From Anaspis maculata (lineage: Eukaryota > Arthropoda > Insecta > Coleoptera > Scraptiidae): a DNA stretch of 64,000 nt. A program made the translations under genes and the position numbers. The DNA lies in contig OX421965.1 in assembly GCA_949128115.1 (NCBI GenBank), positions 55,980,012 through 56,044,011 of the forward strand. The letters run 5' to 3'. A model generated the notes under the pieces. It was not told the DNA's origin and searched no databases. It worked only from the letters and a program-made list of their open reading frames with translations. Below are positions 43,100-54,366 of the stretch, piece by piece (position 1 is the stretch's first letter; every line of letters begins with the position of its first letter).

Positions 43100-43440
43100 T
43101 TAAGAAAATTCTCATGTGATGCGTTGCTAGCTTTCCATGCAATTACGCAGAATTCTTTTTTTTAAATCGGCAAAAATGCACTTTTTTATTTCAAGCTCTA
43201 AAAATCTTGACCTTCATAGATTTGGTGCAGAAAATATTGAAAACAACATCAACATAGCAAGAAAATTTGTGTTGAATCTATATAGGCGACACACTTTCTG
43301 TTGATCTAAATGATGAGAGACTGAAATTAACTTTACACACAAAAAAATCGGAATCGCTCAAAGAAATTCCTCCAACGGAAGATTCTTTTCGATTGCATAT
43401 TTTTCGTCAAGCCACTAATGAATGATTTCGCTTACGCGAT
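43100..43440 (+). pseudogene. Inverted fragment of the TGCDTT-motif gene
   Basis: The plus strand reads DALLAFHAITQN, then NLDLHRFGAENIENNINIAR and KFVLNLYRR. After a stop comes EIPPTEDSFRLHIFRQATNE, the expected continuation of the family (LPPTxxxLxxHxxRA type). It is more complete at its 3' end than the minus-strand copy at 42386-42871 and lies head-to-head with it across the MITE at 42860. Confidence 0.45.
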
Positions 43441-44942
43441 ATAGCCCAGGCATTTTAGGTCAAAAATCGACAAAACCTAGAAATAATTCGCCCAAGGCTG
43501 AATTTTTGCACATTGACAGTTTGGACCTAGTACAACAACATATCAAAATACCCAAACTTTCCCCTGTCCGCGTCTTTGGTTTTTAGGTCCTCAGGTTCTT
43601 GAAGTTGCATCGCTGATCTGCGACTAATGCCGTAGCATTATTCTTGGGCCGATCAAACTCAGGCTGGGCTTGAATTGAAGAGAAAAGACCAAACAACAAT
43701 TTTCTGGTACGAAAAACCCATTTCCGGTACGCGGCAAGCCGGCAGACCCGCGAAATTCAAAATGAACGCTCTTATTCGCGACGACTTCTTACAGAATTTT
43801 TGCTTTGTATCGTTTGTCACCAATAAACAGTGACAAACCAGGAGTCAATGCATTCAGCAATTCTTCAGCTTTCCAAGTGTGTACCTATGGTGCCTGTGGA
43901 AACACCGGTTGCAGATATAAACCCCCAGACTAAGCATGGGTCAGGGTGATGCGATCTTTGTGTTGCGCCATATGAGGCGATTGTTAAAACCTGTCAATCC
44001 ATTGAATGCAAATACATCGTAATTCGATGTATTGTATATCCCGTTGATATCATTTTGATACAAAAAGTGTCGATCATTGTTGAAGGGTGCTCGTGGGGAG
44101 GCAAAGCTCGGCTAGGTGTTTTTTTTTTCCCGGGCCATATTGAACCAATCACAACAAGTTTGGTATTTTTTCCGACTGAATTCAATGTCGTAAACTCGAA
44201 TCCCATGTGTAAATTTGGATAAAATAAGTTTGAACAGGTTAACTTGAAAAAACTTGTTTTTTCTTTGACAATTTTGACGATTTTTTTTTTACTATTAGAT
44301 GTGTTCATCTTTGGAAATACTTCAAGGGCTATTAGAATGAAGTGTATTCTTCACGAAAGTCATTCACTCGATATATAATTTGGTTTCTCGAGTTTGAAAA
44401 ATCGATTTGAACTTGAGCCGGCGCGGCGCAGCGTCTACTAATTACCTGAACACTACAGCATGCACCTGTAAATGGAAATAGCCTCAACTATTGGTTGAAT
44501 AAGAACTCATCTTTGAGAATGCGGGGATCTGTGCAGAATTGAATTCCCTATAACTTCGCCGTAAATCGCACTGCAGGGTTTTGAGTTATTTGAGGGTAGA
44601 GGTAACGCAGCTCCCATTTGAAATATAGAGTATGAATCTTGCTGGAATGTTATACCCATCCTCGAATAATGAATAAAGGGCCCCATTCATCAGCGAGCCC
44701 GGTCGGCCAACATGGTTGGGCTGATGTTGGTCTCGCTGCTCGCCAACAATGTTGGCCGTCAGGTTGGCCGTAAAGCCAACAAGACGGCCAACAAGGTTCG
44801 CCAACCTTTTGTGCGCAGAACATCGATGTGGCGAGGTCGTCGAAATGCCGTTAACAAAAAAGCAAATATTGGCCTTATTAATTTTGCAAAATGTTAAAAG
44901 TGGAAAGACAGGGGGGAAAATTAAGAAGAAAAAAGATTCTGG

Positions 44943-47303
44943 ATGAAAAAGTGGTTGCAGAAGAGAGATAAATTCTCGGATGTGAATTTATTGAATGAAC
45001 TCAAAGTATCAAGTCCTGATGACTACAAGAATTATTTGAGAATGGACGAACCGGCATTCAAAAAATTGTTAGAAATGGTTCGACCTTATATATCAAAACA
45101 AGACACAAAATTTCGGCAAGCTGTATCTGCTGAGGCGAGATTAATTGCTACTTTAAGGTAAAAATACCTACAAAATTGTTTTTTTTTTTCATAATCATTA
45201 GGTATGTTTGATTGATGCTGAATTCTGAATTTATAGATACTTAGCAACCGGACGATCCTTCGAGTGTTTGAAGTTTTCAGCCAGAATTTCTCCACAATTA
45301 TTGGGAAAAATTATCCCGGAGACGTGCGAAGCTATATATCGGGTCTTACGAAAGGAATATATGAACGTAAGTGAAAAATCTCTTGCAATACTTTTTTCTC
45401 AGTCTTTATGAACACTACTTGAACAAAACAAAAATTCAAAACACAACATTATTCAGTAATCAAATTTTGGTTTCAAATTATAACAAAAACAAAATTCTTT
45501 CTTATATTAATAAATCAAAAATAAAATATAAGTATAGGTACATACCCAAAAAACAAAACAAAAACAAAATTCTTTTTTTTCAATGAATGAAAAATTAAAT
45601 ATACCTATACTAAAAAAAAAACAGAATGTAGGAAAATCCATAAGTACCTACCACGAAAGTTCAAATTGAAAAATTCAGTGGGTTTGTTCATTTCAAAAGT
45701 ATCCACCCTGAATGGCTTTCGACATGAAGTGAATTTTTTTTTGAGAAAGAACATTTATATATTGAGAGAGGCATCTGTTTTTTCTGGAAAACATCTTCAC
45801 TTCATGTCCAGGGTGGATACTTTTGAAATGAACACACTGTATACAATAATTTACAACAGAATCATTCTCTTCTGTCGTCAAATTCTGGATTAAAATTGTG
45901 GAAATATTGTGAGGTGTCATCATTACCTTGCTGAGATTGAGCCGATTCTCTTTGTTGAACTGGGAAGATATATTGAGAATTTGAGGCCGTTGACGAATCA
46001 TACTCATAACAGCTGCTTCCTGCTGGTTCACGTTTTTCATAATCCGTTTGACTGCTTGTTTGTCGATCAAGCGTAGAAAGAGATATAAATGAATTTCGAG
46101 AAGTACCTATTGTACGATTGCTTATAATCTCATTAATGTTGAATGACGTCATTTGTTGTGGTCTTGCCCGTTGAATTGGGGGAGGTGGTGGAGATGTGAG
46201 AGTCGTTTGTTCAGTCAGCTGATTTAGAGTCGCTTTAAACAACGCCATGTTAATGACATTTTCACAGTAGAGTCTTTGTTCCGGCTGCAACTTCCTCAGT
46301 TTGGCAGCCACAGTCACCCCATACGCATCATACTCATCGTCATTGGCTAGAGCCTCATATGCCCTTTTCAATAATTTTTCTTTTTGTTCTTGATCGTGTT
46401 TTGACGCAGCATTGATTTTTTGCGATTTGTTTTTTTGTTTGGGAGGACGAATTTCAGGGTTATCCCTCGGGTTATCCTAAAATAAATTATGTATTTTAAT
46501 TTCAGTTTCCCAGTACCGAGAATGAGTGGCTGGAAATCGCGAAAGGCTTTGAAACAAAATGTAATTTCCCCAATTGTGGTGGGGCTATTGACGGGAAACA
46601 TATCCGAATAAAATGTCCTCCCAACAGCGGGTCATATTTCTACAATTACAAACAATATTTCAGTATTGTTTTAATGGCAGTCGTCAACGCCAATTATGAA
46701 TTTGTTTACGTCAACGTTGGAGCAAATGGGAGGATGTCGGATGGGGGAGTTATCGAACAAACATCTTTCCATGAAAAATTAATCAGCAAAACTCTACATA
46801 TTCCACGAGCGCGAAATACAGTTGAAAATTTGAACTTCGTTTTTATTGCGGACGATGCATTTGGGTTGCATGAAAATGTTTTAAAACCTTTTCCACAAAG
46901 TCATCTGACCCGAGCGCAGAGAATATTCAATTACCGTTTGTCTCGCGCTAGGCGCATGGTGGAAAACGTCTTCGGAATCCTGACAAGTAGATTCAGAATA
47001 TTCTCAACAGAAATAAACCTCACACCAGAAACAATTGATAAAGTCGTGTTGGCTTGTTGTGCACTTCACAATTTTTTGAGAAGAGAAAGCGCCAATTACG
47101 TAACACCTGCATCAGTCGACAAAGAAAATACTGCAACCGGTGAATTTGTACATGGAGAATGGAGGAATGAACCTCAAATAATGCATGGTTTACAAAGCAC
47201 TACTAGCAAAAAATCTACAAACGATGCTAAACAAAGCCGAAACGAGTACATGAATTACTTCAATACTATTGGCGCTGTACCTTGGCAAGATAAAATGATA
47301 TAA
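44943..47303 (+). CDS. PIF/Harbinger DDE transposase, three exons
   Basis: Exons 44943-45157, 45237-45366 and 46506-47303 join in phase to 380 residues. The splice sites are AAG/GTAAAA, TTTATAG, AAC/GTAAGT and TTTAATTTCAG. Visible blocks: an N-terminal YLRMDEPAFKKLLEMVRPYI helix region, YLATGRSFECLKFSARIS, the first catalytic Asp in GGAIDGKHIRIKCPP (about residue 144), FIADDAFGLHENVL (second Asp, about 231) and ARRMVENVFGILTSRFRIF (Glu, about 268). ALHNFLR follows. This is the DDE_Tnp_4 order at full length. An upstream ATG at 44846 is in the same frame but separated by a TGA overlapping the 44943 ATG. Intron 2 (1139 nt) contains the second exon of the antisense MADF gene. Confidence 0.9.
45677..45841. 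repeat. MITE-like hairpin in the Harbinger intron
   Basis: TTCATTTCAAAAGTATCCACCC and its complement GGGTGGATACTTTTGAAATGAA form arms of about 45 bp around a loop; the outer ends are CAGTGGGT and ACACACTG. It lies in intron 2 of the transposase gene, just downstream of the stop of the antisense MADF gene. Confidence 0.7.
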
Positions 47304-47816
47304 ATAAACCGAACAATAATAATAAACTATTTTCCATCTGATGTGATTGTATCATTTATCATTTTATTGTATCATATCAAGAACCATAATTTTGCCACCT
47401 ACCTCTGATACTTCGCTTCTCACTTCATCCACATCATCATCACTGTCAATGTCGTTTGAATTGTTTTTTCTGATTTCTTCGTGATCAACCAAAAAAAGTA
47501 ACTGATTGTAGTACCAGAGAGATGGTTCTATCTCTTCGGCTTCGTCGCCGCCCATTCCGGATTTCATGCTTTTAATTTTCTTCATCTCTCTCCTGAATGA
47601 TGCCCTAAGCGCGGAAATTTTTTTTTTGACGATATCTTCACTGACCGGCTCAATTTCGTGGTTCTTGTATATTTCAATTAAAGCACGGTACCCTTTTTGC
47701 TTCATTGTTCGATTAGAATATTCCGGCGATTTAATCTTCCACAAAGATGGGTGTTGTTTGAAAACGTCAATGAAATCATTGACGAATTCTACTTCATTGT
47801 GCTTTTTTGGTGCCAT
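45862..47816 (-). CDS. MADF/BESS-like partner protein, two exons
   Basis: The exons are 47816-47403 and 46476-45862 on the minus strand, joined by donor TCAGAG/GTAGGT and acceptor TATTTTAG in phase 0. They give 342 residues. Exon 1 holds a MADF domain: VEFVNDFIDVFKQHPSLWKI, RTMKQKGYRALIEIYK, KKKISALRASFRREMKK, SLWYYNQLLFL. Exon 2 opens DNPRDNPEIRPPKQKNKSQK and carries a BESS-like helix pair DEYDAYGVTVAAKLRKLQPE with YCENVINMALFKATL, then a low-complexity C-terminus. In PIF/Harbinger elements such Myb/MADF proteins bind the element ends and help import the transposase. The 926-nt intron contains transposase exon 3 entirely. Confidence 0.85.
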
Positions 47817-49762
47817 TATGGGAACTCTAGAATACTATACCATATTATTTATTATATTTTGTAATCGCCTCAAGTATTTTTGGTTAGGTACCTATCAACG
47901 CCACAGCGGCCAACCATTCATCAGCCAACAAGTGGCGAGCGCAACAATGTTGGCCGTGCGGTTTTCAGTCTCGACTGAAAACCGCGCGGCGAACGAGGTT
48001 CGGCTCGCGATGCCGCCACACACCAGCCAACATTCGGCGAGCCCAACCATGTTGGCCGACCAGGCTCGCTGATGAATGGGGCCCTTAACTCAAAATCCTG
48101 CCGTGCGATTCATGGCGATTCAAATTATGTTATAGGGAACTCAGTTCTGCACAGATCCTTGAAGTTTGAAAGATGAGTCATCATTTTTTCAATAGTTTGA
48201 GCTATTTTTATTTGAAGGTGCATGCTGTAGTGTTTTGGTCATTAGTAGATGCGGCGCCGGGCCGGCTTAGGTTAAAATCGATATTTTAAACTCGAGAAAA
48301 TAAAATTTACATCGAGTGAATGATTTTCGTGAAGAATACACTTCAATCTAATGGCCCCTGAAATATTTTCAAAGATGAACACCTCTAACAGTGAAAAAAA
48401 AAATGTCAAAATTGTCAAAGAAAAAACAAGTTTTTCCTAGTTAACTTGTTCAAACTTGTTTTTATCCAATTTTACACATGGGATTCGAGTTCAGGAGTTT
48501 GAATTCAGCCGGAAAAGATACCAAACTTGTCATGGTCGGTTCTACATAGCCAGGGAAACAAAATGAACCATCTAGCAAAGCTGAGCCCCCCCACGACCCC
48601 TTTTCAAGAATAATCGACTTTTTTTTGTCCAGAATGTTATCAACCGGATATGATTGATGCGTCGAATTATAATGTATCTGCATCTAACGGATTGACGAGT
48701 TTCATCCACTCCATTTTTAGCTGCAATTTTTTAGCCCCTCTCCAATAACTCCAAACCCCCTGGGTGCGATTTTTGGCGATTTTGGATATGTACGAGGATA
48801 TGTGATATAGAGCACTCAATTCTGAACAGAATATAAAATTTTCAGGACGTCCATATTTTTTCCGAGGTTGAAATCTATCTTTCTTGTACAACATGGTGCA
48901 AGACAGAGATCGCGTCACCCTGACCCGCGTTTAGTCTGGGGGCTGTATATTTGCAATCGGTGCCTCCAAAGGCACCATAGATACACAGTTGGAGAGCTGA
49001 AGATTTGCTGAATGCATTGACCTATGGTTTGTCACTGTTAATTCTTGACAAACGATACAAAGCGAGCATTCCGTAAGAAGTCGTCGCAAATAGCAGCGTT
49101 AATTTTGAATTTCGCGGGTCTGCCGGCTTGCCACGCATTGAATGTGGGCCACTTGCACCAGAAAATCATTGTTTGATCTTCTATCTTCAATTCAAGCCCA
49201 GCCTGAGCTTGATAGGTCCAAGAATAATGCTACGGCATGAGTCGCAGATCAGCGATGCAACTTCAAGAACCTGAGGACCTGAAAATCAAAGACGCGGACA
49301 GGGGAAAGTTTGGGTATTTTGATATGTTGTTGTACTAGGTCCAAACTGTCAATGTGCAAAAATTCAGCCTTGGGCGAATTATTTCTAGGTCAAAACCTAA
49401 TTTGACTGGGCTAATATATTTAGATAGTTTATTCCGCAATTTTTATTTCAGATGCTCATTTCTAAGTGAAAATTTGAATTAACAACATTTTACCTTCGAT
49501 GCCACAATTAAACCTGGAGGAATATAGATGAAAAAAAGAAGATAATTGCTATCCAATATTTTGACACAACCACCGATCCCAACCATCACCAGAAGTGTAA
49601 TAATTACAATTATTCTAATTAATAATAATAATAATAATTATAATGTGTAATTAATAATTAATAATTATTACCGTGTGTACATCACGCAATTAACGGATGT
49701 GACACGGCAAATAATTTTTTTATATCGGAAAAAAGTCGGCTTGGGATATTTTCGTTGAAAAT

Positions 49763-49961
49763 TTGAAAAATCTCAATTTACAAAGATTTGGAGAAAAGAA
49801 TGTTGAAAAGAGCATCAACACAGCCAGAAAATTTGTATTGCTCCTATATAGGCAACAGAATGCGGCTGATCTAAATGATGCAAGGCTCAAATTAATTTTG
49901 AATATACAAAACAATCGGCCACAGAAATTTCTCAGACAGAAGATTCTTTTCGACTGCATAT
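49763..49961 (+). pseudogene. Right-arm fragment of the TGCDTT-motif gene
   Basis: Plus-strand KNLNLQRFGEKNVEKSINTA and RKFVLLLYRQQNAADLNDAR match the left-arm frame at 42386-42631 almost residue for residue, in inverted position. The solo LTR at 49962 cuts it; the flank resumes at 50479. Confidence 0.55.
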
Positions 49962-50478
49962 TGTTACGAGCGGCGATCTTGTACATATAGGGGAACACTC
50001 GATGTTTCTAGATCTTTCCTTCTTTAGATCGCAGTGTAGAAGTCTGGAGCGATCTCGTGCATTCCAGAGCGTTCGTATATGTGAGGCCCAATGGAGACTC
50101 GAACGTTCGATCAAGGCACATCAGTCCACTTTGGCGGAGGCGCAGATTCCAGAACACATGGAAAGCATACGGGTAACGTGTGCGATTATTCAGGAATGAT
50201 CTAGAAACCGCATATGCCAGAACACCATGGAATTTGCTGGAAGCAGACAGAAACTTCAGGAACATTATTCGGAGGCCTTATATAAGGCGTCAGCCGGCAG
50301 CTCGCGGCAGTAGTGAATTGGATAGCGAACAAGTGCGATAACAAGCGAAGTACCTGCGAAATAATTCCAAGTGGATAATTGTTAGCATTTATTGTAGTAG
50401 TACGCCGAAATAAACAGTGTGTTGTTTAAAAACAATCGTCTCAATTATATTCGAATCCGTACGCGAAATATCGTAACA
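49962..50478 (+). mobile_element. Solo LTR with ATAT duplication
   Basis: The 517 bp element starts TGTTACGAGCGG and ends ATATCGTAACA, flanked by ATAT (49958-49961, 50479-50482). TATATAAGG near 50278 is a plausible TATA box and AATAAACAGTG near 50411 a polyadenylation signal. The uninterrupted version of the site is in the left arm near 42435 (minus strand GCATATTCTTCGG). A fragment of the same LTR is at 36487-36671. Four-bp duplications suit Gypsy-type integration. Confidence 0.85.
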
Positions 50479-50830
50479 ATATTCTTCGGTAAGCCATTAG
50501 TGGGTTTCAATTATTACCCATTACCTTAGGTATTAATACCTTAGGTATGGGTAATTAGGTATTACCTTCGATGCCACCTCTAAATTTGGAGGGGTGGGAA
50601 AAAAGGAAGTTGATTGCTATCCAATATTCATATCAAAACCGTCAATCCCAGACACCATCAGAAGTCTAATTAATCTTATTTGCAGCGAAAAAAAAACTGT
50701 TCTACACAAAAATGAATCTGCAAAAGCGGGGGAATTTTTTGCATTTTCGAATGCAAGTGCAACATGCTGTGTGCAAACATTTTGCCATTAGACACAGATG
50801 ATGATGATGTATTAGATAAATACAATGATA
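50479..50830 (+). pseudogene. Right-arm counterpart of 42108-42356
   Basis: KKEVDCYPIFISKPSIPDTI and NESAKAGEFFAFSNASA are near-identical to the left-arm frame, in mirror position. Partial, with no start or splice context; it is kept only as part of the palindrome arm. Confidence 0.45.
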
Positions 50831-51735
50831 GAAAAAAAAATGCGACAATATTTATTTATTAATTGAGTAATATGAATTATTTGGGCTGGCGCATTATGCT
50901 GGCATACAGTTTCACAGATCATCTACAGGTAGGGCTATCAGCTCATTCGAATTTCAGATCGATATCTGCTAAAGAAACTGAACTAAGAGCAGCATCTCTT
51001 GAAAAGTAGCGATTTTTTTTGGATTTTCACCCACAAATTAAGTCACGACCACAGCAACGAGTCGTAATTCCAGCTTCTAATGTAGAATTTTCCTAGAAAT
51101 CGATTTGTAAAGGTTCTATAACTTTATATCGAAAATTGGTTTGATAATGTAATGTACTAATTGGATAGCCGACTGACGAGTACCTACTTGTAGGGACTCG
51201 CGGGTGGCAGAAGCAAGGGGTGGCGATGCGAGGGGAAGCGCGCGCGTGCTTGCATTGATGAACAAAATAATTTCTGGAAGCGTTATTATTGAAGATAAGT
51301 GCATACATGCAGCGAATGAAATGTTCCTTACAAAATTTGTGACTTTTTTTACATCAGAGTTTTTTTCGATATCTCATACGGTAACCGACTTATAGCGCTT
51401 TGAACGTGAAGAAATGCCTGGAAAAACCGGCATCTCGGTAGAAATGGTCTATTTACTATCATGAACAATCAAAGCGGGCGGATCCTGTAGACACAGTTTT
51501 ACAGAGAAATGAAAGGGCTATCAGCTAATGAAAATTTCAGGTCGATATCTCTCATAGACACTGAGATAAGAGAAGGTAAAAATAGCGCTTGAAAAGTAAC
51601 ATTTTCTTCCGTTTTTCCGCTACAACATTAGTCACGACCACAGCAGAGAGTCGTGAATTTCCATTTCTAATGCAGAATTTTCCTACATATCGATCTTTAT
51701 AGGTCTCATAACTTTATACCGCGATATTGGGTCGC

Positions 51736-54366
51736 TCTTCAAAACGAGCATTTACGCCGGGCCGGCCACCGCACCATTATCATCTACAATATACTTATAT
51801 GCAGCAAGATGACGTCGGATCGAAAAAACCTAGCATGCAAAGAAGCCCTGTAAGAACCTAGGTACGTTAATCATTATCTATCTGTTTAGGGGTCATGATC
51901 TGTGATGATCCTGGCCGAAAGAAAGCGGCTGAGGTCAGTGAGCAAACCTGCGACCTGCCGGCGACGCATTCGCCAGAATGATGATAATAATATAACAACA
52001 CAGCATAGTTCAGGTGAAGGTTTCATGTCATACGGACACAAATTTTAACGTTACCTCCCCTGTTCAATGACATTAAACATAAAAAATCAGGGACACCAAC
52101 AAATCTAAAAATTTTCATGGCAAGCTGTGGTTTTTTTAAGCTTGAAATGGATTATAAATATGCCCCCAACTTTTTTTTATGTCACTTTTTGCAGTTTTGG
52201 CACAACATTGCGCAACATTGTTTTGTTGGTAAGTCATGATAGTAGGGAGCGGATTTATATGAGGTAAAAAAAGTTCAAAATATGCGGTAAAAATGTTCAA
52301 ATAAAGCAATATACCTACGCGAGTAAATATGTGATATAAGCTGCAAAAATAGTGAAAATTCTAACATTTGCATGTGAAACCAACCAACCAGCTTTGATCA
52401 TCAAAGTAAAAAAAAAATCTGCGAAAATTTTCAATTATTTTTTTCTTAGAATGAAAAAATCGTGATTTCCTAGCACATATAGATAAAATGACCAAAATAT
52501 TGACAAATATTCAGTTATATGCAAAAATATGGACTAAATATGCGACTATATGCGATTATATGGACTATGAATTTGTATCCGGTAAAAACTCAAAATAATG
52601 AATTACATGCGAAATAAAACTTGGTATTTAGGTTCCTTGTAGATTGAAACGTCAAGCTGCAAATCGACAGTTGACAGTTGCATCCAACTTAGCGAATAGA
52701 ACATGTGAAGAATTATAAATCCGCTCTCTAGTCATGAGTCACCTGTGGCGTATCTGCTCTGATTTTCCACTGAAGTTATGTGGGCAACCAAAAATACAAC
52801 AACATCCAGAACTTGAACTGTTCTTTTAACGCGTTGTTCCCTCTTTTTTTTTCGCAAAAATTTCTGGATAATCTGCAAATTAATAAAATAATAAAAATAA
52901 TAAAATTATACACACCGTTCTGAGTGGTTTGCCAATTTTTCTGTTTGGATTTTCATGTGGCCGTTATCCGTACCGTACCCAAAACCTATTCAAACCAGCA
53001 TTCGAAAGCCATAGTCGCCGCGGTACGCGGTCCCAAACTGCATTTAAAGATAGCGGCCAGCCGTTTTGCACACTTGTTAGTGTTAGTAGACCATTTGAGA
53101 CGATTTTGCTTGTATTACCTCTTTTTTTATCGCCCAGAATCCAAGATGGCGGCCGATTTCGAAGGTTACCTACAAATAATTTGAATTATTTAATTTTGAG
53201 CTATGGAGGCGCGAGAAAAGTCAATTCCTACTAATTCTGAACCACTTGTCACGAAATTATCCTTCAAATAATTCAAAATGGCGGCGCAATTATTCAAAAT
53301 GGCTTCCAGAAAGTCAGAAATCGGAAATTTTCAACTTTAGCTTTGAGGTCGCCAGAAGTGTTGTATATCACTAATTTGGGGTGACAGATTATGAATATAA
53401 TGGTTAAAGGATCTAGAATGATGACCGATGTAAAAATGGACTTGAATTTGTATTTTAATTGTTGAAGCCTATTTGAGAGCCTAAGTATTTGAGAAAAATA
53501 TGTGCTGTTCCTATAATTTGAGATTGCTGAATGGTCTGCGGTGCGGAACGTTCCTTCGGGTAGGAAGTTGGAATTAGAGAGTAAGATTAAAAATAATTTG
53601 CAGGAAGTTGAGAAATTCTGCAATACTTTGGCTCCAATCGCTTCGCTGGTTGTATATAGAAAACTGTGAAAATAAAAATTTTCTTCGCTGATTGAAAATC
53701 ATGCTGCATTCATAGCCGATGAAAAAGTTTATAAACCTTATAAATAATAAACCGTTGTTTCTCAATCGCTGTCACACTGTGACAAAGGTACTTTAAAAGA
53801 AAAATTAGGCACAAAGCTTCATTAGATCCAAAGATATGATGATGGAAAGGCTGACATCCATGCATTTTCTCTATTTTAAATGAGTTTCACGAGTTGTGCA
53901 TTCTTTATTGTTGTTAAAGATTGTTTATATTTGACCGATCATCTTTAAACGTCGTCGGTATCAACTTGCAATAGTTGAGATTCGATTAGCGAAAGAATGA
54001 ACTGGATATATTGAACCGCTCAAAAGATACGGAAGATTTAGGTGAATTGTGTTAATAAGAAACGAGGAACGAGGAAAAAAATATAAATAATCACGAAAAG
54101 AAAAAGCGGCCACAAATAGCCTCCGCCACTACGTCTGGCGAGGCTTAAAAAACAAGAAAGAAAGGGCCCAAGGTCTCCTCGGGCCTGACGAGTGGGAGCC
54201 ACCCCGCGCGCCTGTTAGCAGAAGTGTTAGCCTGTTAGCAGTTAGGGCCGGGTAATTTCATCTCTCGAATAATTTTGCTTGGCAGTTACATTTGTTGATT
54301 TTGATTGTTGTAACAACTGTAACCTAGGAATTTATATCCCAGGCAAACTTAACCAGAGGTGAAAAT
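51736..54366. other. 2.6 kb with little recognisable
   Basis: A lone CCTGGCCGAAAGAAAGC repeat end lies near 51911. Around 53530-53660 the plus strand has a short coding-like stretch (EIAEWSAVRNVPSGRKLELE) followed by stops, possibly LINE debris. No gene, hairpin or duplicated site could be supported elsewhere. Confidence 0.35.

Larger units (their letters stand above)
44677..48085. mobile_element. Complete autonomous PIF/Harbinger element
   Basis: The 3409 bp element has terminal inverted repeats AGGGCCCCATTCATCAGCGA and its complement, and TAA on each side (44674-44676, 48086-48088). The subterminal regions repeat GGCCAACATGGTTGG-type blocks in both orientations, likely transposase-binding sites. 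It encodes a DDE transposase on the plus strand and a MADF/BESS-like protein on the minus strand, the two-gene set known for this superfamily. Both are open across inferred splice sites, so it may be recently active. It sits near the axis of the 11.6 kb palindrome. Confidence 0.9.
40172..51735. repeat. Giant imperfect palindrome, 11.6 kb
   Basis: Inverted correspondences were traced in order: 40172-40587 with 51355-51735, 41847-42680 with 49735-51060 (minus the solo LTR), 43480-43760 with 49130-49400, and 43800-44586 with 48086-49090. The outer ends are CCCAATATCGCGGTATAAAG and its complement. Each arm contains decayed coding fragments of one transposon-like gene. No outer target duplication was found. 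The axis is occupied by a complete Harbinger element. It may be one huge foldback transposon or an inverted segmental duplication. Confidence 0.75.

Noticed and set aside
44846..44942. Extended N-terminus of the Harbinger transposase from ATG 44846
   Set aside because: An in-frame TGA directly precedes the core frame. It could be a recent mutation, but with the evidence at hand the start at 44943 is the conservative choice.
45371..45586. Small lysine-rich ORF in the transposase intron
   Set aside because: AT-rich low-complexity sequence inside an intron; no codon bias or family.
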